Source of the DNA: an uncultured Armatimonadota bacterium
Lineage (GTDB): Bacteria; Armatimonadota; Fimbriimonadia; Fimbriimonadales; Fimbriimonadaceae
Length of the DNA stretch: 64,000 nucleotides
Assembly: GCA_903927345.1 (NCBI GenBank)
Contig: CAIYMO010000053.1
Span: 1 to 64,000 of the forward strand
Direction: 5' to 3'
Within the stretch, counting starts at the first letter, position 1, and every line of letters starts with the position of its first letter. The position numbers and the translations under genes were made by a program. Below, piece by piece: positions 17,113 to 25,320 of this stretch. The notes below the pieces were generated by a model. The model was not told the DNA's origin and made no database searches. It worked only from the letters and a program-made list of their open reading frames with translations.

Positions 17113-18248
17113 CGCCGAGGCTTTCGGGCGCGACCGTCGACTGGTTCGCCCTCAACCTCTGCAAAAATCAGTTTTCCTCGTTCGGTTTGGATGACCTGAG
17201 TGACCATAACTTCCAATGTTTCTCCGATATGATTTCGACCATTCTCGACAATCACCATCGTGCCATCTTCAAGATAACCAACGCCCTGACCAAGCTGGTT
17301 GCCTTCTCGAACAATATTGAGCTCCAGATGCTCTTGTGGCAACACGTTTGGTCTCAACGAAAGAGCCAAGTCATTGATGTTCAAAACCCGGACGTCCTGG
17401 AGTGTCGCGACACGGTTCAAGTTATGATCGTTCGTGACAAGGTCTCCACCAAGAGCCGTCGCCAAGCGCACGAGACGAGAATCCACTCCATCCCCCTGCT
17501 CAGGAGCAAGGCGATCATGAACGCCAACCTCAATGTTGAATTCGGCCTGCATCAACTTAAGAATGTCCAAGCCTCGACGGCCTCGTTGGCGACGAAGCGC
17601 ATCTTGGCTGTCCGCGATATACTGCAACTCCTCCAAAACGAATTGAGGGACATAGATCTGCCCTTCGACAAACCCAACCCGCGCAACATCATAGACACGC
17701 CCGTCGATGATGACGTTGGTGTCAAGAATCTTAAGCCCGGTTCGTCGTGCCCGAACCTTCCCTCGATACCAAGGCAAAGACTCCTTCATTGTATGGAGCG
17801 CGTACACCGAAACGGCAGTGAATAGGAAGCCGATTCCAATCACCGATGCAATTAGAGCTACCAACGGAAGCCGAATTGCCGAAAGGAAATTGATGAAGAA
17901 GGTCGCGACGAGGAAGCCGATCACTGTTCCGAAGAACCAGGTGAGCTTTTCACTGTCGTCGGTCCGGTCCCACCGGATACCGAGCTTCTCAACTATTCTC
18001 AGAAGAAGCGTCGCGGCGAACCAGCCAAGTAACACCCCTCCACCGACAAGCGGCAGGAGACCCCAAAACCCTTCTGGAGCGACGTAGTTATCGGTGACGT
18101 TCTTGGCAAACTGATCGCGCCAAATTGGACCGAACTGCGCAAAAATCAACGCGGAGGCAGTCGAAAACACCGCAAGAATGAGCCACTGAAGGAGAGTTCT
18201 CCGCTTCTGGGGGTTGACCGATCTTGGCTTCCGCTCTAGTTCACTCAT
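17109..18248 (-). CDS. PIN/TRAM-domain membrane protein (YacL family)
   Basis: A 379-residue protein. Four transmembrane helices lie at about residues 20-38, 65-85, 105-125 and 130-150. A PIN nuclease-like domain starts at the acidic motif LKILDTNVIIDGRVYD and continues through VPQFVLEELQYIAD to DLVTNDHNLNR. A C-terminal TRAM domain follows (VGYLEDGTMVIVENGRNHIG). The acidic residues of the PIN active site are present, so it may act as a membrane-anchored ribonuclease. Its ATG abuts the stop of the transglutaminase gene, and ispDF follows, so all three are co-transcribed. Confidence 0.93.
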   Translation of the reverse strand: MSELERKPRSVNPQKRRTLLQWLILAVFSTASALIFAQFGPIWRDQFAKNVTDNYVAPEGFWGLLPLVGGGVLLGWFAATLLLRIVEKLGIRWDRTDDSEKLTWFFGTVIGFLVATFFINFLSAIRLPLVALIASVIGIGFLFTAVSVYALHTMKESLPWYRGKVRARRTGLKILDTNVIIDGRVYDVARVGFVEGQIYVPQFVLEELQYIADSQDALRRQRGRRGLDILKLMQAEFNIEVGVHDRLAPEQGDGVDSRLVRLATALGGDLVTNDHNLNRVATLQDVRVLNINDLALSLRPNVLPQEHLELNIVREGNQLGQGVGYLEDGTMVIVENGRNHIGETLEVMVTQVIQTERGKLIFAEVEGEPVDGRARKPRR

Positions 18249-19649
18249 TTACTTCTGCTCCAGAACTTCAACTTTTGCCCCCGAAAGAACGGTGAACGCA
18301 AAAGCGGTATCGACGTTTCCTTCAGACAGTTTAACATGGGTTGCCGTGAATTCCGGTGAATTAGGAATACTATCGTACGGAACCCACTTCGATCCCGTAA
18401 AGACTTCGACCCACGCATGGTAGTAGAAGGTTCCGTCGAAGCTAACAAGACCGCTCACAAGCTTAGTTGGAAGCTTGGCCGCACGACACAAAGTTGCCGT
18501 TAAGATCGCATAGTCTCGACAAACTCCAACCTTTGTTTTCAAAACCTCAGAGGCATCTCTCAGGATCCCAATGCCAGCATCCGGCGTCATGATCGAGTTG
18601 ACGTAAGAACGAATTGCTTCCGCTGCCTTTGCAGAATTGGTTTGCGATCCAACAATTTTCTTTGCCAGGGCGATCATTTTCGGATGATCGGATGGCAGTA
18701 AGTGAGACGCCTTCAACCATGAAGGTTGCATTTTGGAGCAAGCAGAAATCGCCAGAGAAACTACCTTTTCTGGTTGGGTGATGCTCACCACCCAACCATC
18801 GCCAACCTTCTCGATTTTCTGAAAATCACCTGAAGCGAGTGTCTTCAGATTTTCCGCAGACAGCTTCAACTTTAGGAATCGCGTATTCATAGGATTCCGA
18901 ATCGAAGGTGAAGGTCTCAGTGCAGTCATCTCTGCCAAATCCGGACGAGTTGAAGATTCTTTGATTTCTGCCAACGCCTCTGCCTTGGTTAGCGGCTTCA
19001 TCTCCACTCCAATTGATGTTCCTACCTTGACAATATCTCCCTTGCTGGACAAATAAACTTTGGTCGTGAGCCGAGGATCTTCGACAATTACTGGCGCGAT
19101 CGAAACTCCGTCAACGTCTTCCTTCGGTCCAAAGAACGCACGATTCTTCATCAAAGCAACTGACGAAGGATCAAAGATGTAGAAGCTCAGCTCCTTGCCA
19201 ACTATTCCGGGGTGAGCCTGAAGCGCAGTAACGGGATCATCGTAAACAATCGCCCCCTTGGGAAGCTGAATCGTTGTCTTGGACGCGGCGCCGTTGTTAT
19301 TGATGTTTGCTTCGACCATGGTCGGCGAAAACCGAGCATCGACGGTCTGCGTTCGTCCGGCACTTGAGGTCACAAACTTCATCCTCACCGGACGATTTGC
19401 AACAGTGATCGTCTCCGAATCGATCCTCATATCTACTTCGGAGCCGATCAGTCCAATTTTAAGAACCGTCAACGAATGACTTCGCTCTGCGCTTTTTCCC
19501 GCGAAAACGATCGGATTAGACTCATAGAGCGCATATCCAACCCTCTGCCCTTGGAGATAAACCCCAAAATATTGCGATTCCAACACCGCGGCACCGAGCA
19601 GAAAGGTGATCATAGACCCTATATAGACGTGCTTAAGCCCCAAGTGCAT
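18249..19649 (-). CDS. Transglutaminase-like domain protein, membrane-anchored
   Basis: A protein of about 466 residues. I use the ATG at 19649 (MHLGLKHVYIGSMITFLLGAA) rather than the track's TTG at 19664. It has an N-terminal signal anchor. The C-terminal half carries a transglutaminase-like/cysteine-protease fold with Cys in KVGVCRDYAILTATLCRAA, His in FYYHAWVEVFTG and Asp in WVPYDSIPNS. The long middle region is beta-rich and unassigned. Such proteins may be peptidases or crosslinkers at the cell surface. It is the first gene of the unit that continues into yacL and ispDF. Confidence 0.85.
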   Translation of the reverse strand: MHLGLKHVYIGSMITFLLGAAVLESQYFGVYLQGQRVGYALYESNPIVFAGKSAERSHSLTVLKIGLIGSEVDMRIDSETITVANRPVRMKFVTSSAGRTQTVDARFSPTMVEANINNNGAASKTTIQLPKGAIVYDDPVTALQAHPGIVGKELSFYIFDPSSVALMKNRAFFGPKEDVDGVSIAPVIVEDPRLTTKVYLSSKGDIVKVGTSIGVEMKPLTKAEALAEIKESSTRPDLAEMTALRPSPSIRNPMNTRFLKLKLSAENLKTLASGDFQKIEKVGDGWVVSITQPEKVVSLAISACSKMQPSWLKASHLLPSDHPKMIALAKKIVGSQTNSAKAAEAIRSYVNSIMTPDAGIGILRDASEVLKTKVGVCRDYAILTATLCRAAKLPTKLVSGLVSFDGTFYYHAWVEVFTGSKWVPYDSIPNSPEFTATHVKLSEGNVDTAFAFTVLSGAKVEVLEQK

Positions 19650-19745
19650 TCCAAAGAATTGCAACCTTTTTGCAAAACTGGGTACGGTCAGCCCGCAAAC
19701 ACGGCATCATATCTATTCGCGGCAACGTAGAGACACAAGGAATTT

Positions 19746-22397
19746 ATGGCAACCAAACTGGTCATCGTGGAATCGCCTGCTAAGGCGAAAACCATCGGCA
19801 GCTATCTCGGAAAGGATTACGAGGTACTGGCGAGCATCGGTCATATCCGCGATCTTGTGCCCAACGCAAAGGGTCTTCCGCCGGAACTAAAGAAGAAATG
19901 GTGGAGTGACTACGGCGTCGACGTCGATAACAACTTCGAGCCATTTTACGAAGTCCCTGCTGAAAAGGCTGCTCAGGTCAAAAAGCTCAAGGACGCATTG
20001 AAATCCAAAGAAGAGCTCATCCTCGCTACTGACGAAGACCGAGAAGGAGAAGCCATCTCTTGGCACCTTCTCGCTGCGCTTAACCCTTCAAAGAAGGTCA
20101 AAATCAGCCGAATCGCCTTCCACGAAATCACCAAAGAGGCGATTCAGAAGGCCATTCGGGAGCCGCGACAGATTGATATGGACCTGGTTGAGGCGCAAGA
20201 AACTCGTCGAATCCTCGACCGGCTGTACGGTTACACACTCTCTCCGGTTCTTTGGAGCAAGGTAACCAAGAACCTTTCCGCTGGACGAGTCCAGTCCCCG
20301 GCCGTAAAGCTCGTAGTCGAGCGCGAACAAGAGCGGCGCGTATTCGTCGAAGCCGAATATTGGGACCTGCGAGCCCAATTCCGAGTGAAAGAAGGTTCCT
20401 TCACTGCTGACCTAAAGCTGGTCGACAAGAAGCGACTCGCCGAAGGTCGAGATTTTGAGCCAACAACCGGAAAGCCGAAAGGAGACGTACTCTGGGTCGA
20501 CGCGGCGGAATCGGCAAGCCTTGCTTCTGCGGCTGAAAAGGCAAAACCCTATGAAGTTGAAAGCCTGACCGAGAAAGAGGGACGAATGAATCCTTCTCCT
20601 CCGTTCATGACGACAACACTGCAACAAGACGCCAACCGAAAGTTTGGCTTTGCCGCGGATCGCACCATGCGAATCGCGCAAACCCTTTACGAAGGCGTCG
20701 ATATGGGTGGCGAAACGACGGGTCTGATCACGTACATGAGAACTGACTCGCTCACCCTTTCGGGCGAAGCGCTCAATGGGATTCGTGGCTACATCAGCAA
20801 GCACTACCCCTCAGCTCTTCCGTCCAAGCCAAACACCTACCGTAGTAAAGTCAAAAATGCTCAGGAAGCACACGAGGCGATCCGACCGACCGACGTCAAC
20901 CGGGCTCCTTCTGCGGTTCGGGGACACCTTACTGACGACCAATACAAAATTTACAACTTGATCTGGCAACGCACAGTTGCTTCTCAGATGATCCCAGCTA
21001 CGGTTTCTCGAACCGAGGCCCTCATCGGAGTCCAAAGCGACAAAGGACACCTCACCTTCCAGGCCAACGGATCGCAGATTCTTGATCCCGGCTTCCTCGC
21101 TGTCTATCGCGAAGGCCAAGACGACGAAGAGGATAATGGAGATCGACTCCTGCCCAGAATGCAGCAAGGACAGGCAGTTGATCTACTCGACCTTAATGCC
21201 CTTGAGCACCATACGTCCCCTCCAGCTCGATACACCGACGCAACCCTGATCAAGCGCCTCGAAGAACTAGGAATCGGTCGCCCTTCGACGTACGCCTCTA
21301 TCATTTCTGTCATTGTCGATCGCGGCTATGTTCGAAAGGGTGGCAAAACCCTCTTCCCAACTTGGCGCGCCTTCATGGCTATGGAAGTTCTCGACGTCCA
21401 TTTCCGTGAAGTCATGGACTACCAGTTCACTGCGATGATGGACGAGACACTCGATGAAGTCTCGGAAGGCAAAGCGAACGCGAAAGAGTATCTCCAGCAG
21501 TTCTTCCTCGGGTCTGAATCAAAGCCTGGTCTCAAAACGATGGTCGAAGAGCGGAAAACGCAAATTCCCTTCCCTGCACCAATCATCGGTAACCACCCCG
21601 AGTCAGGCGAAATCATTATTGTCCGCAATGGCAAGGACGGTGGTGCGTTCTTGCAACTTGGCGACAAAAAGCAATATGCAAACGTCCCTGAGGACCTCGC
21701 ACCTGCCGATCTAACCCTAGACAAGGCCCTAGAACTGTTCAGCACAAAAGCGGCCGGCGCCGAGTCGATCGGAGTACACCCCGAAACAGGTCGCAATCTG
21801 CTCCTCAAGTTCCGCCAGGGCTACTATCTCGAAGCAGAGCGAACCGAGCAGGAAGTCGAGGATAAGGTCAAGCCAACATGGATCTCCCTTCCTCCCGGAT
21901 CAGACCCTAAGGCACTGGCTCAAGATGATCTAAACATTCTCTGCTCCTACCCGCGTGAGATTTCCAAGGACGTCTTTTTCAAGATGGGCAAGTTTGGTCC
22001 TTACGTCGAGAAAGGTGAGGAGCGAAGAACCGTCGAGGACTGGCGATCCGGTGCAACCATGACACTTGAAGAGGCGGAAGTGATCCTGGCTCAGCCAAAG
22101 ACCTTTGGAGCCCGAAAGACCGCGGCCGCAGGACCGATTCTAGAATTCGGCACTCTCGAAGGTTGCGCAGGCAATGTGCGCGTCCTGTCTGGACGATTCG
22201 GCCCATACGTCACGGATGGCGAAACAAACGCGACGCTTCCGAAAGGAAAGGATCCAGCTACGGTTACTGCGACAGAGGCAGCCGAGATTCTACAGCGCAA
22301 GCGAGACGCCGGCCCCTCAACTCGTAAACCATTCCGAAAAGTCGCGGCGAAAAAGCCTGCCGCAAAGAAGCCAGCCGCTAAGAAAGCCAAGAAGTAG
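19746..22397 (+). CDS. topA: DNA topoisomerase I
   Basis: An 883-residue type IA topoisomerase that relaxes negative supercoils. The TOPRIM domain opens with MATKLVIVESPAKAKTIGSYLG and holds ILATDEDREGEAISWHL. The active-site tyrosine lies in TTGLITYMRTDSLTLS, and YASIISVIVDRGYV is a conserved later motif. Instead of C4 zinc ribbons the C-terminus has several topoisomerase C-terminal repeats (KFGPYVEKG, RFGPYVTDG) and a basic tail made of KKPAA repeats, as in actinobacterial TopA. A ribosome binding site (AAGGA) precedes the ATG. Confidence 0.97.
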   Translation: MATKLVIVESPAKAKTIGSYLGKDYEVLASIGHIRDLVPNAKGLPPELKKKWWSDYGVDVDNNFEPFYEVPAEKAAQVKKLKDALKSKEELILATDEDREGEAISWHLLAALNPSKKVKISRIAFHEITKEAIQKAIREPRQIDMDLVEAQETRRILDRLYGYTLSPVLWSKVTKNLSAGRVQSPAVKLVVEREQERRVFVEAEYWDLRAQFRVKEGSFTADLKLVDKKRLAEGRDFEPTTGKPKGDVLWVDAAESASLASAAEKAKPYEVESLTEKEGRMNPSPPFMTTTLQQDANRKFGFAADRTMRIAQTLYEGVDMGGETTGLITYMRTDSLTLSGEALNGIRGYISKHYPSALPSKPNTYRSKVKNAQEAHEAIRPTDVNRAPSAVRGHLTDDQYKIYNLIWQRTVASQMIPATVSRTEALIGVQSDKGHLTFQANGSQILDPGFLAVYREGQDDEEDNGDRLLPRMQQGQAVDLLDLNALEHHTSPPARYTDATLIKRLEELGIGRPSTYASIISVIVDRGYVRKGGKTLFPTWRAFMAMEVLDVHFREVMDYQFTAMMDETLDEVSEGKANAKEYLQQFFLGSESKPGLKTMVEERKTQIPFPAPIIGNHPESGEIIIVRNGKDGGAFLQLGDKKQYANVPEDLAPADLTLDKALELFSTKAAGAESIGVHPETGRNLLLKFRQGYYLEAERTEQEVEDKVKPTWISLPPGSDPKALAQDDLNILCSYPREISKDVFFKMGKFGPYVEKGEERRTVEDWRSGATMTLEEAEVILAQPKTFGARKTAAAGPILEFGTLEGCAGNVRVLSGRFGPYVTDGETNATLPKGKDPATVTATEAAEILQRKRDAGPSTRKPFRKVAAKKPAAKKPAAKKAKK
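22330..22394 (+). repeat. Lys/Pro/Ala repeat tail of topA
   Basis: The last 20 or so codons of topA encode short KKPAA/AKKPAAK repeats. Basic tails of this kind are known to bind DNA in other bacterial topoisomerases. Confidence 0.7.
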
Positions 22398-22404
22398 TCG
22401 CTGG

Positions 22405-22410
22405 TAATCT
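22405..22410 (+). promoter_or_regulatory. Leaderless -10 element, acetyltransferase gene
   Basis: TGGTAATCT (TAATCT after TGG) ends 6 nt before the GTG at 22417, leaving no room for a Shine-Dalgarno sequence. Confidence 0.5.
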
Positions 22411-22416
22411 GTTTTC

Positions 22417-22857
22417 GTGGAACTGAAGGAGATTCAGCACGGAACTGCGGATTACGACAAGGCGATTCAACTGCGCCGTGAAGTTCTTCGCTGGCCGCTC
22501 GGGCTCGAATACACCAGCGAGCAACTCGCGGGCGAAGCGAACCAGCGGCACTTCGTCGCCGAGTGTGGAGAAACGGGCAAGCCAGAATATCTCGCTTCAG
22601 CGTGCCTTGTCGAAGAGGAGCCAAGTGTTGCAAGGATTCGGCAGGTCGCCGTTCGTCAGGACTGCCAAGGTCGCGGGCTAGGGCGCGAACTCATGGAGTT
22701 TGCGGAGCGTCAAGCCAAAGAGGCGGGATACGAAAGCGTCATTCTTTGTTCGCGACACTATGCGATCCCGTTCTACGAAAAACTTGGATACGTCTGTGTC
22801 AGCGACTGGTTCGAAGAGGTCGGCATGCCGCACCGCTCCATGACCAAGACGCTTTAA
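22417..22857 (+). CDS. GNAT acetyltransferase
   Basis: A 146-residue GNAT protein starting at GTG 22417. The opening VELKEIQHGTADYDKAIQLR (GTG read as Met) with EVLRWPLGLEY resembles ElaA/YitI-type acetyltransferases. The acetyl-CoA loop is VAVRQDCQGRGLGRELMEFA, followed by HYAIPFYEKLGYVCVSDWF. The substrate is unknown. It sits 19 bp after topA but has its own promoter signal. It is convergent with the DUF948-like gene, with one base between stop codons. Confidence 0.88.
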   Translation: MELKEIQHGTADYDKAIQLRREVLRWPLGLEYTSEQLAGEANQRHFVAECGETGKPEYLASACLVEEEPSVARIRQVAVRQDCQGRGLGRELMEFAERQAKEAGYESVILCSRHYAIPFYEKLGYVCVSDWFEEVGMPHRSMTKTL

Positions 22858-22858
22858 A

Positions 22859-23251
22859 TCACTTCGAGCGATGCCGGCGACGCATGGTCGGGAACTTGAT
22901 TCCGGCCTGTTTGAGCATTTGAAGGGCTTTCACAACGGTTCCGATTGTCGCAAGTGCCGGCGCATACCGTCCAAAGTTAGCCGAACCAAGTTGGGCGATC
23001 ATTGCCAGAGAGTCTGCTCCGGTAGAAGTCTTCTCGCCAACGTTCTTGACGGTCGACTGTACATTTGTGGCGATGTCGTCCACCTTTGCTGAAATCGAAT
23101 CCAATCGATCAGAGATTCGATCAACCTTTGGCTTAAGATCTTTGCTTAATTCTAGAACCTTCAGCAGCGCAACGATTAGCACCACGAAGAACACTGCGTT
23201 GACCACAAAGAACAACCCAGAGATAATCAGCCACCAAAATGGAATTTCCAC
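22859..23251 (-). CDS. DUF948-like membrane-anchored protein
   Basis: A 130-residue protein. The track frame starts at 23422, but its first 57 residues are unlike the rest. The GTG at 23251 is better: TATCAT ends 6 nt upstream, and translation then begins directly with the membrane helix (VEIPFWWLIISGLFFVVNAVFFVVLIVAL). A coiled-coil stretch follows (DRISDRLDSISAKVDDIATNVQ), the DUF948 layout. A basic tail ends the protein. Function is unknown; relatives are small envelope proteins. It is divergent from the TMEM14-like gene. Confidence 0.72.
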   Translation of the reverse strand: MEIPFWWLIISGLFFVVNAVFFVVLIVALLKVLELSKDLKPKVDRISDRLDSISAKVDDIATNVQSTVKNVGEKTSTGADSLAMIAQLGSANFGRYAPALATIGTVVKALQMLKQAGIKFPTMRRRHRSK

Positions 23252-23257
23252 GTTAAT

Positions 23258-23263
23258 ATGATA
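23258..23263 (-). promoter_or_regulatory. Leaderless -10 element, DUF948-like gene
   Basis: TATCAT on the minus strand ends 6 nt before the GTG at 23251. It supports this start over the longer frame. Confidence 0.45.
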
Positions 23264-23323
23264 GTCGGTTTTCGATCTCTTCTCCGCAGGCGTCGATGCT
23301 CTCGTTGCCGCAATTTGTCGAAG

Positions 23324-23329
23324 TAGACT
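23324..23329 (+). promoter_or_regulatory. Leaderless -10 element, TMEM14-like gene
   Basis: TAGACT ends 6 nt before the ATG at 23336. The AGGAGA between them is too close to the start to act as a normal Shine-Dalgarno sequence. Confidence 0.45.
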
Positions 23330-23335
23330 AGGAGA

Positions 23336-23686
23336 ATGACTAAGACAATCAACATCGCAACCGTTGGCTATGCACTTCTGTGCATCGGACTCGGAGTAGC
23401 CGCCTACATATCGAAGCACCACATCATGTCATTGGTTGGCGGAGTGGGAATTGGCCTCGTCGAACTGTATGCGTTGAATCTCTGGAAGTCGGGTAAGCAA
23501 CGAGTGGGACGAATCGTTTCGCTGGTTGCCGCCGTAATCACGTTCTTGATGTTCATTCCAAGATTCCTCGGTGGTGCGATCTACCCCAACGGAGTTATGG
23601 TCATCGCTTCGCTGATCTTTATCGGTCTTCTTCTGGCTGGTCACATGCAAGCGATGAAAGCGAAGCAGGAAACTCCCGCCGCTTAG
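23336..23686 (+). CDS. Small four-helix membrane protein, TMEM14-like
   Basis: A 116-residue integral membrane protein. Hydrophobic segments lie at about residues 8-25, 30-48, 60-78 and 86-104, with short polar turns. The GYALLCIGLGVAAYISKHH and SLVGGVGIGLVELYAL segments resemble the TMEM14/UPF0136 family, whose bacterial role is unknown. The last 68 bp overlap the 3' end of comF on the other strand, an unusually long convergent overlap. Confidence 0.65.
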   Translation: MTKTINIATVGYALLCIGLGVAAYISKHHIMSLVGGVGIGLVELYALNLWKSGKQRVGRIVSLVAAVITFLMFIPRFLGGAIYPNGVMVIASLIFIGLLLAGHMQAMKAKQETPAA

Positions 23687-24317
23687 CCGCAAAACACGCG
23701 ACACCAACGTAAACCGCACCAGCCAACTTCAAAGCTCGAGCACACTCACTGGCAGTAGCTCCGGTCGTAAACACGTCGTCGACAAGTAGAACCCGGCACC
23801 CGGCCGGGATCGGCAAAGATTCGAACGCACCTTCGAGGTTCTTTGCTCGGTCCTGGGCAGAGAGTTGCACTTGGGGTGTTGTCTTTCTCGTTCGCACCAA
23901 GCCCTCTCGAACCATGTTCTTTGGCAAACGCTGACAAAGCCCCGCGGCTTGGTTGAAACCTCGCCATGCTAATCGCGAACGGTGGATCGGAACCGGAACA
24001 ATAAAGTCGACCGCCGAAAAGTGAGCAAGATAGACATCCAGAACGTCGCCTGCCATCCGATGTTCAAGAGCGGTTTCTCGGCGATACTTAAGCGCTTTGA
24101 CCATCTCAGCCGAGGTTTGTTCATAGGCGTGAAACGCCCAAACCTCGTCAACGTGAGCGATTGGCTGAATAAAGTGCAACTCCTCCCGAATGAGTTCCTG
24201 CTCGCACTGGTCGCAAACTGTTGCGGCACTGATCGAACCACAAACCCCGCACTTCGGAGGATAGATCGCCTCAAAGAAGCTGTTCAATAAGGACTTGACT
24301 GCGTTCATCGAGCTCAT
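23619..24317 (-). CDS. comF: ComF-family phosphoribosyltransferase-like protein
   Basis: A 232-residue ComFC-type protein. An N-terminal zinc ribbon (CGVCGS with CDQCEQEL) is followed by LKYRRETALEHRMA, VPVPIHRSRLAWRGFNQA and the PRPP-binding motif VLLVDDVFTTGATASECA. In competent bacteria ComFC helps internalised DNA be processed; in non-competent species its role is unclear. No other competence gene is near. The start at 24317 lies inside the DUF1854 gene (47-bp overlap), so translation is coupled. Confidence 0.9.
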   Translation of the reverse strand: MSSMNAVKSLLNSFFEAIYPPKCGVCGSISAATVCDQCEQELIREELHFIQPIAHVDEVWAFHAYEQTSAEMVKALKYRRETALEHRMAGDVLDVYLAHFSAVDFIVPVPIHRSRLAWRGFNQAAGLCQRLPKNMVREGLVRTRKTTPQVQLSAQDRAKNLEGAFESLPIPAGCRVLLVDDVFTTGATASECARALKLAGAVYVGVACFAAKRREFPASLSSLACDQPEEDR

Positions 24318-24762
24318 CCAAGTTCAAAATCTCATATCGACCACCATCGACGCTCGTAATCTGCCAGCGTCCAGGAGTCAACTCGTGTGCGTTATCTCGC
24401 CAGTTCCGCACATAAAAGTCAGATGGCCCTCGAGTGGTCTCAACATCAAACCACCACATTGAAGCATCGTTCTTCAGCGACTTGATGCGAGTAATCGCAG
24501 GAGTGAAGTACCGCCGATCCAACTCTTCGTGCGCAAGGTCTCTTGACTGCACATCCAGAGCATCAAGCTGCTCAATGATCCCGTACTCCTTGTTCTCCTC
24601 GTCACGAATTGAGATAAATGCTGCCGTGTGTGAAAGAGGAAACGCCCGAACGAGTCGCACGTTTTCAACCCACTCGCCACCAATCTTGACATCAAGAAAC
24701 AGCGACTCCTTTCGGCGACGCAGTTCAACTTCGGACGGTACAAGATAGGTAAGCCGAGACAT
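24271..24762 (-). CDS. DUF1854 domain-containing protein
   Basis: A 163-residue soluble protein. The track starts at 24804, but that would place the start codon inside a terminator stem. The ATG at 24762 (MSRLTYLVPSEVELRRRKES) has TACTTT ending 5 nt upstream. The body shows the DUF1854 pattern: VRLVRAFPLSHTAAFISIRD, FTPAITRIKSLK, WWFDVETTRGPSDFYVRNW and DGGRYEILNLDELDERSQ. DUF1854 genes occur beside cyanophycin genes and ABC transporters elsewhere, but here the partner is comF. Function is unknown. Confidence 0.8.
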   Translation of the reverse strand: MSRLTYLVPSEVELRRRKESLFLDVKIGGEWVENVRLVRAFPLSHTAAFISIRDEENKEYGIIEQLDALDVQSRDLAHEELDRRYFTPAITRIKSLKNDASMWWFDVETTRGPSDFYVRNWRDNAHELTPGRWQITSVDGGRYEILNLDELDERSQVLIEQLL

Positions 24763-24767
24763 CAGAC

Positions 24768-24773
24768 AAAGTA
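24768..24773 (-). promoter_or_regulatory. Leaderless -10 element, DUF1854 gene
   Basis: TACTTT on the minus strand ends 5 nt before the ATG at 24762, just downstream of the preceding terminator. It is weaker than most members of this class because it has no GG before it. Confidence 0.35.
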
Positions 24774-24787
24774 TGCCCCAGCCAAAG

Positions 24788-24821
24788 CAAAAAGTGCCCT
24801 CCACCCGAAGGAAGAGAGCAC
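24788..24821 (-). terminator. UUCG-loop intrinsic terminator of the LuxR-type gene
   Basis: On the minus strand GTGCTCTC ... GAGGGCAC forms a stem with one G-T pair, closed inside by CC-TTCG-GG (a stable UUCG tetraloop) and followed by TTTTTGCTTT. It lies 29 bp after the HTH gene and before the DUF1854 start. Confidence 0.8.
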
Positions 24822-24849
24822 GTTCGCGATTGATTCAATCAGTCTGTGA

Positions 24850-25125
24850 TCAAGCGTCGCCGCGAGCATGGCCGAAGCTTGGCTCGAACGGAATCAGACC
24901 CAACCGTGTCGCGGCGCGGAACGCCTGGACTCGGTTATTCACCTGAAGCTTGTCGTAAATATTGGCAAGATGGAAATCAACAGTTCGCTTTGAAACATAT
25001 AGAACGTCTGCGGCTTCCTTGCTGCTATGTCCTTGTGCAATCAAACTTAGAACTTCGATTTCTCTTTTTGTTAATCGAACCGACCGGCTTGCGCCTTCAG
25101 TTCGTACAGTCGTTGTTATTGGCAT
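24850..25125 (-). CDS. Stand-alone LuxR/GerE-type helix-turn-helix regulator
   Basis: A 91-residue protein consisting almost only of a LuxR-family DNA-binding domain: VRLTKREIEVLSLIAQGHSS, then KEAADVLYVSKRTVDFHLANIYDKL and VNNRVQAFRAATRLG. There is no receiver or ligand-binding domain, so activity is probably set by its amount or by a partner. GAGGGGTGGG precedes the ATG, so unlike many neighbours it has a leader. It is divergent from the methyltransferase gene across a 195-bp gap and ends in a strong terminator. Confidence 0.9.
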   Translation of the reverse strand: MPITTTVRTEGASRSVRLTKREIEVLSLIAQGHSSKEAADVLYVSKRTVDFHLANIYDKLQVNNRVQAFRAATRLGLIPFEPSFGHARGDA

Positions 25126-25320
25126 AACCCACCCCTCACTTCTCTATCAACCGCCTACACAAATCTAATTCCACACGGTGACGCAAAATATGAGATAGAA
25201 ATTGACAATTTTCTCAGCTAGGTGTACTGCCAGGTATTAACCTAGCAGGATTGCTGGGGTGCCTACTCAGGTTATTGGATACTCTTCGGCGATCTTTAGG
25301 GGTCTGGTAGCCTCTTTCAT
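25126..25320. other. Divergent intergenic region with inverted repeat
   Basis: This 195-bp gap separates the HTH gene and the methyltransferase gene. It holds TTGACA at 25203-25208, with no good -10 after 17 bp, and a 7-bp inverted repeat GCTAGGT/ACCTAGC (25217-25223 and 25240-25246). The repeat could be a binding site for the HTH protein. Confidence 0.3.
25308..25313 (+). promoter_or_regulatory. Leaderless -10 element, methyltransferase gene
   Basis: TGGTAGCCT (TAGCCT after TGG) ends 7 nt before the ATG at 25321. There is no Shine-Dalgarno sequence. Confidence 0.5.

Noticed and set aside
17187-17825. 212-residue plus-strand ORF opposite yacL
   Set aside because: It mirrors the PIN/TRAM coding sequence and has no independent support.
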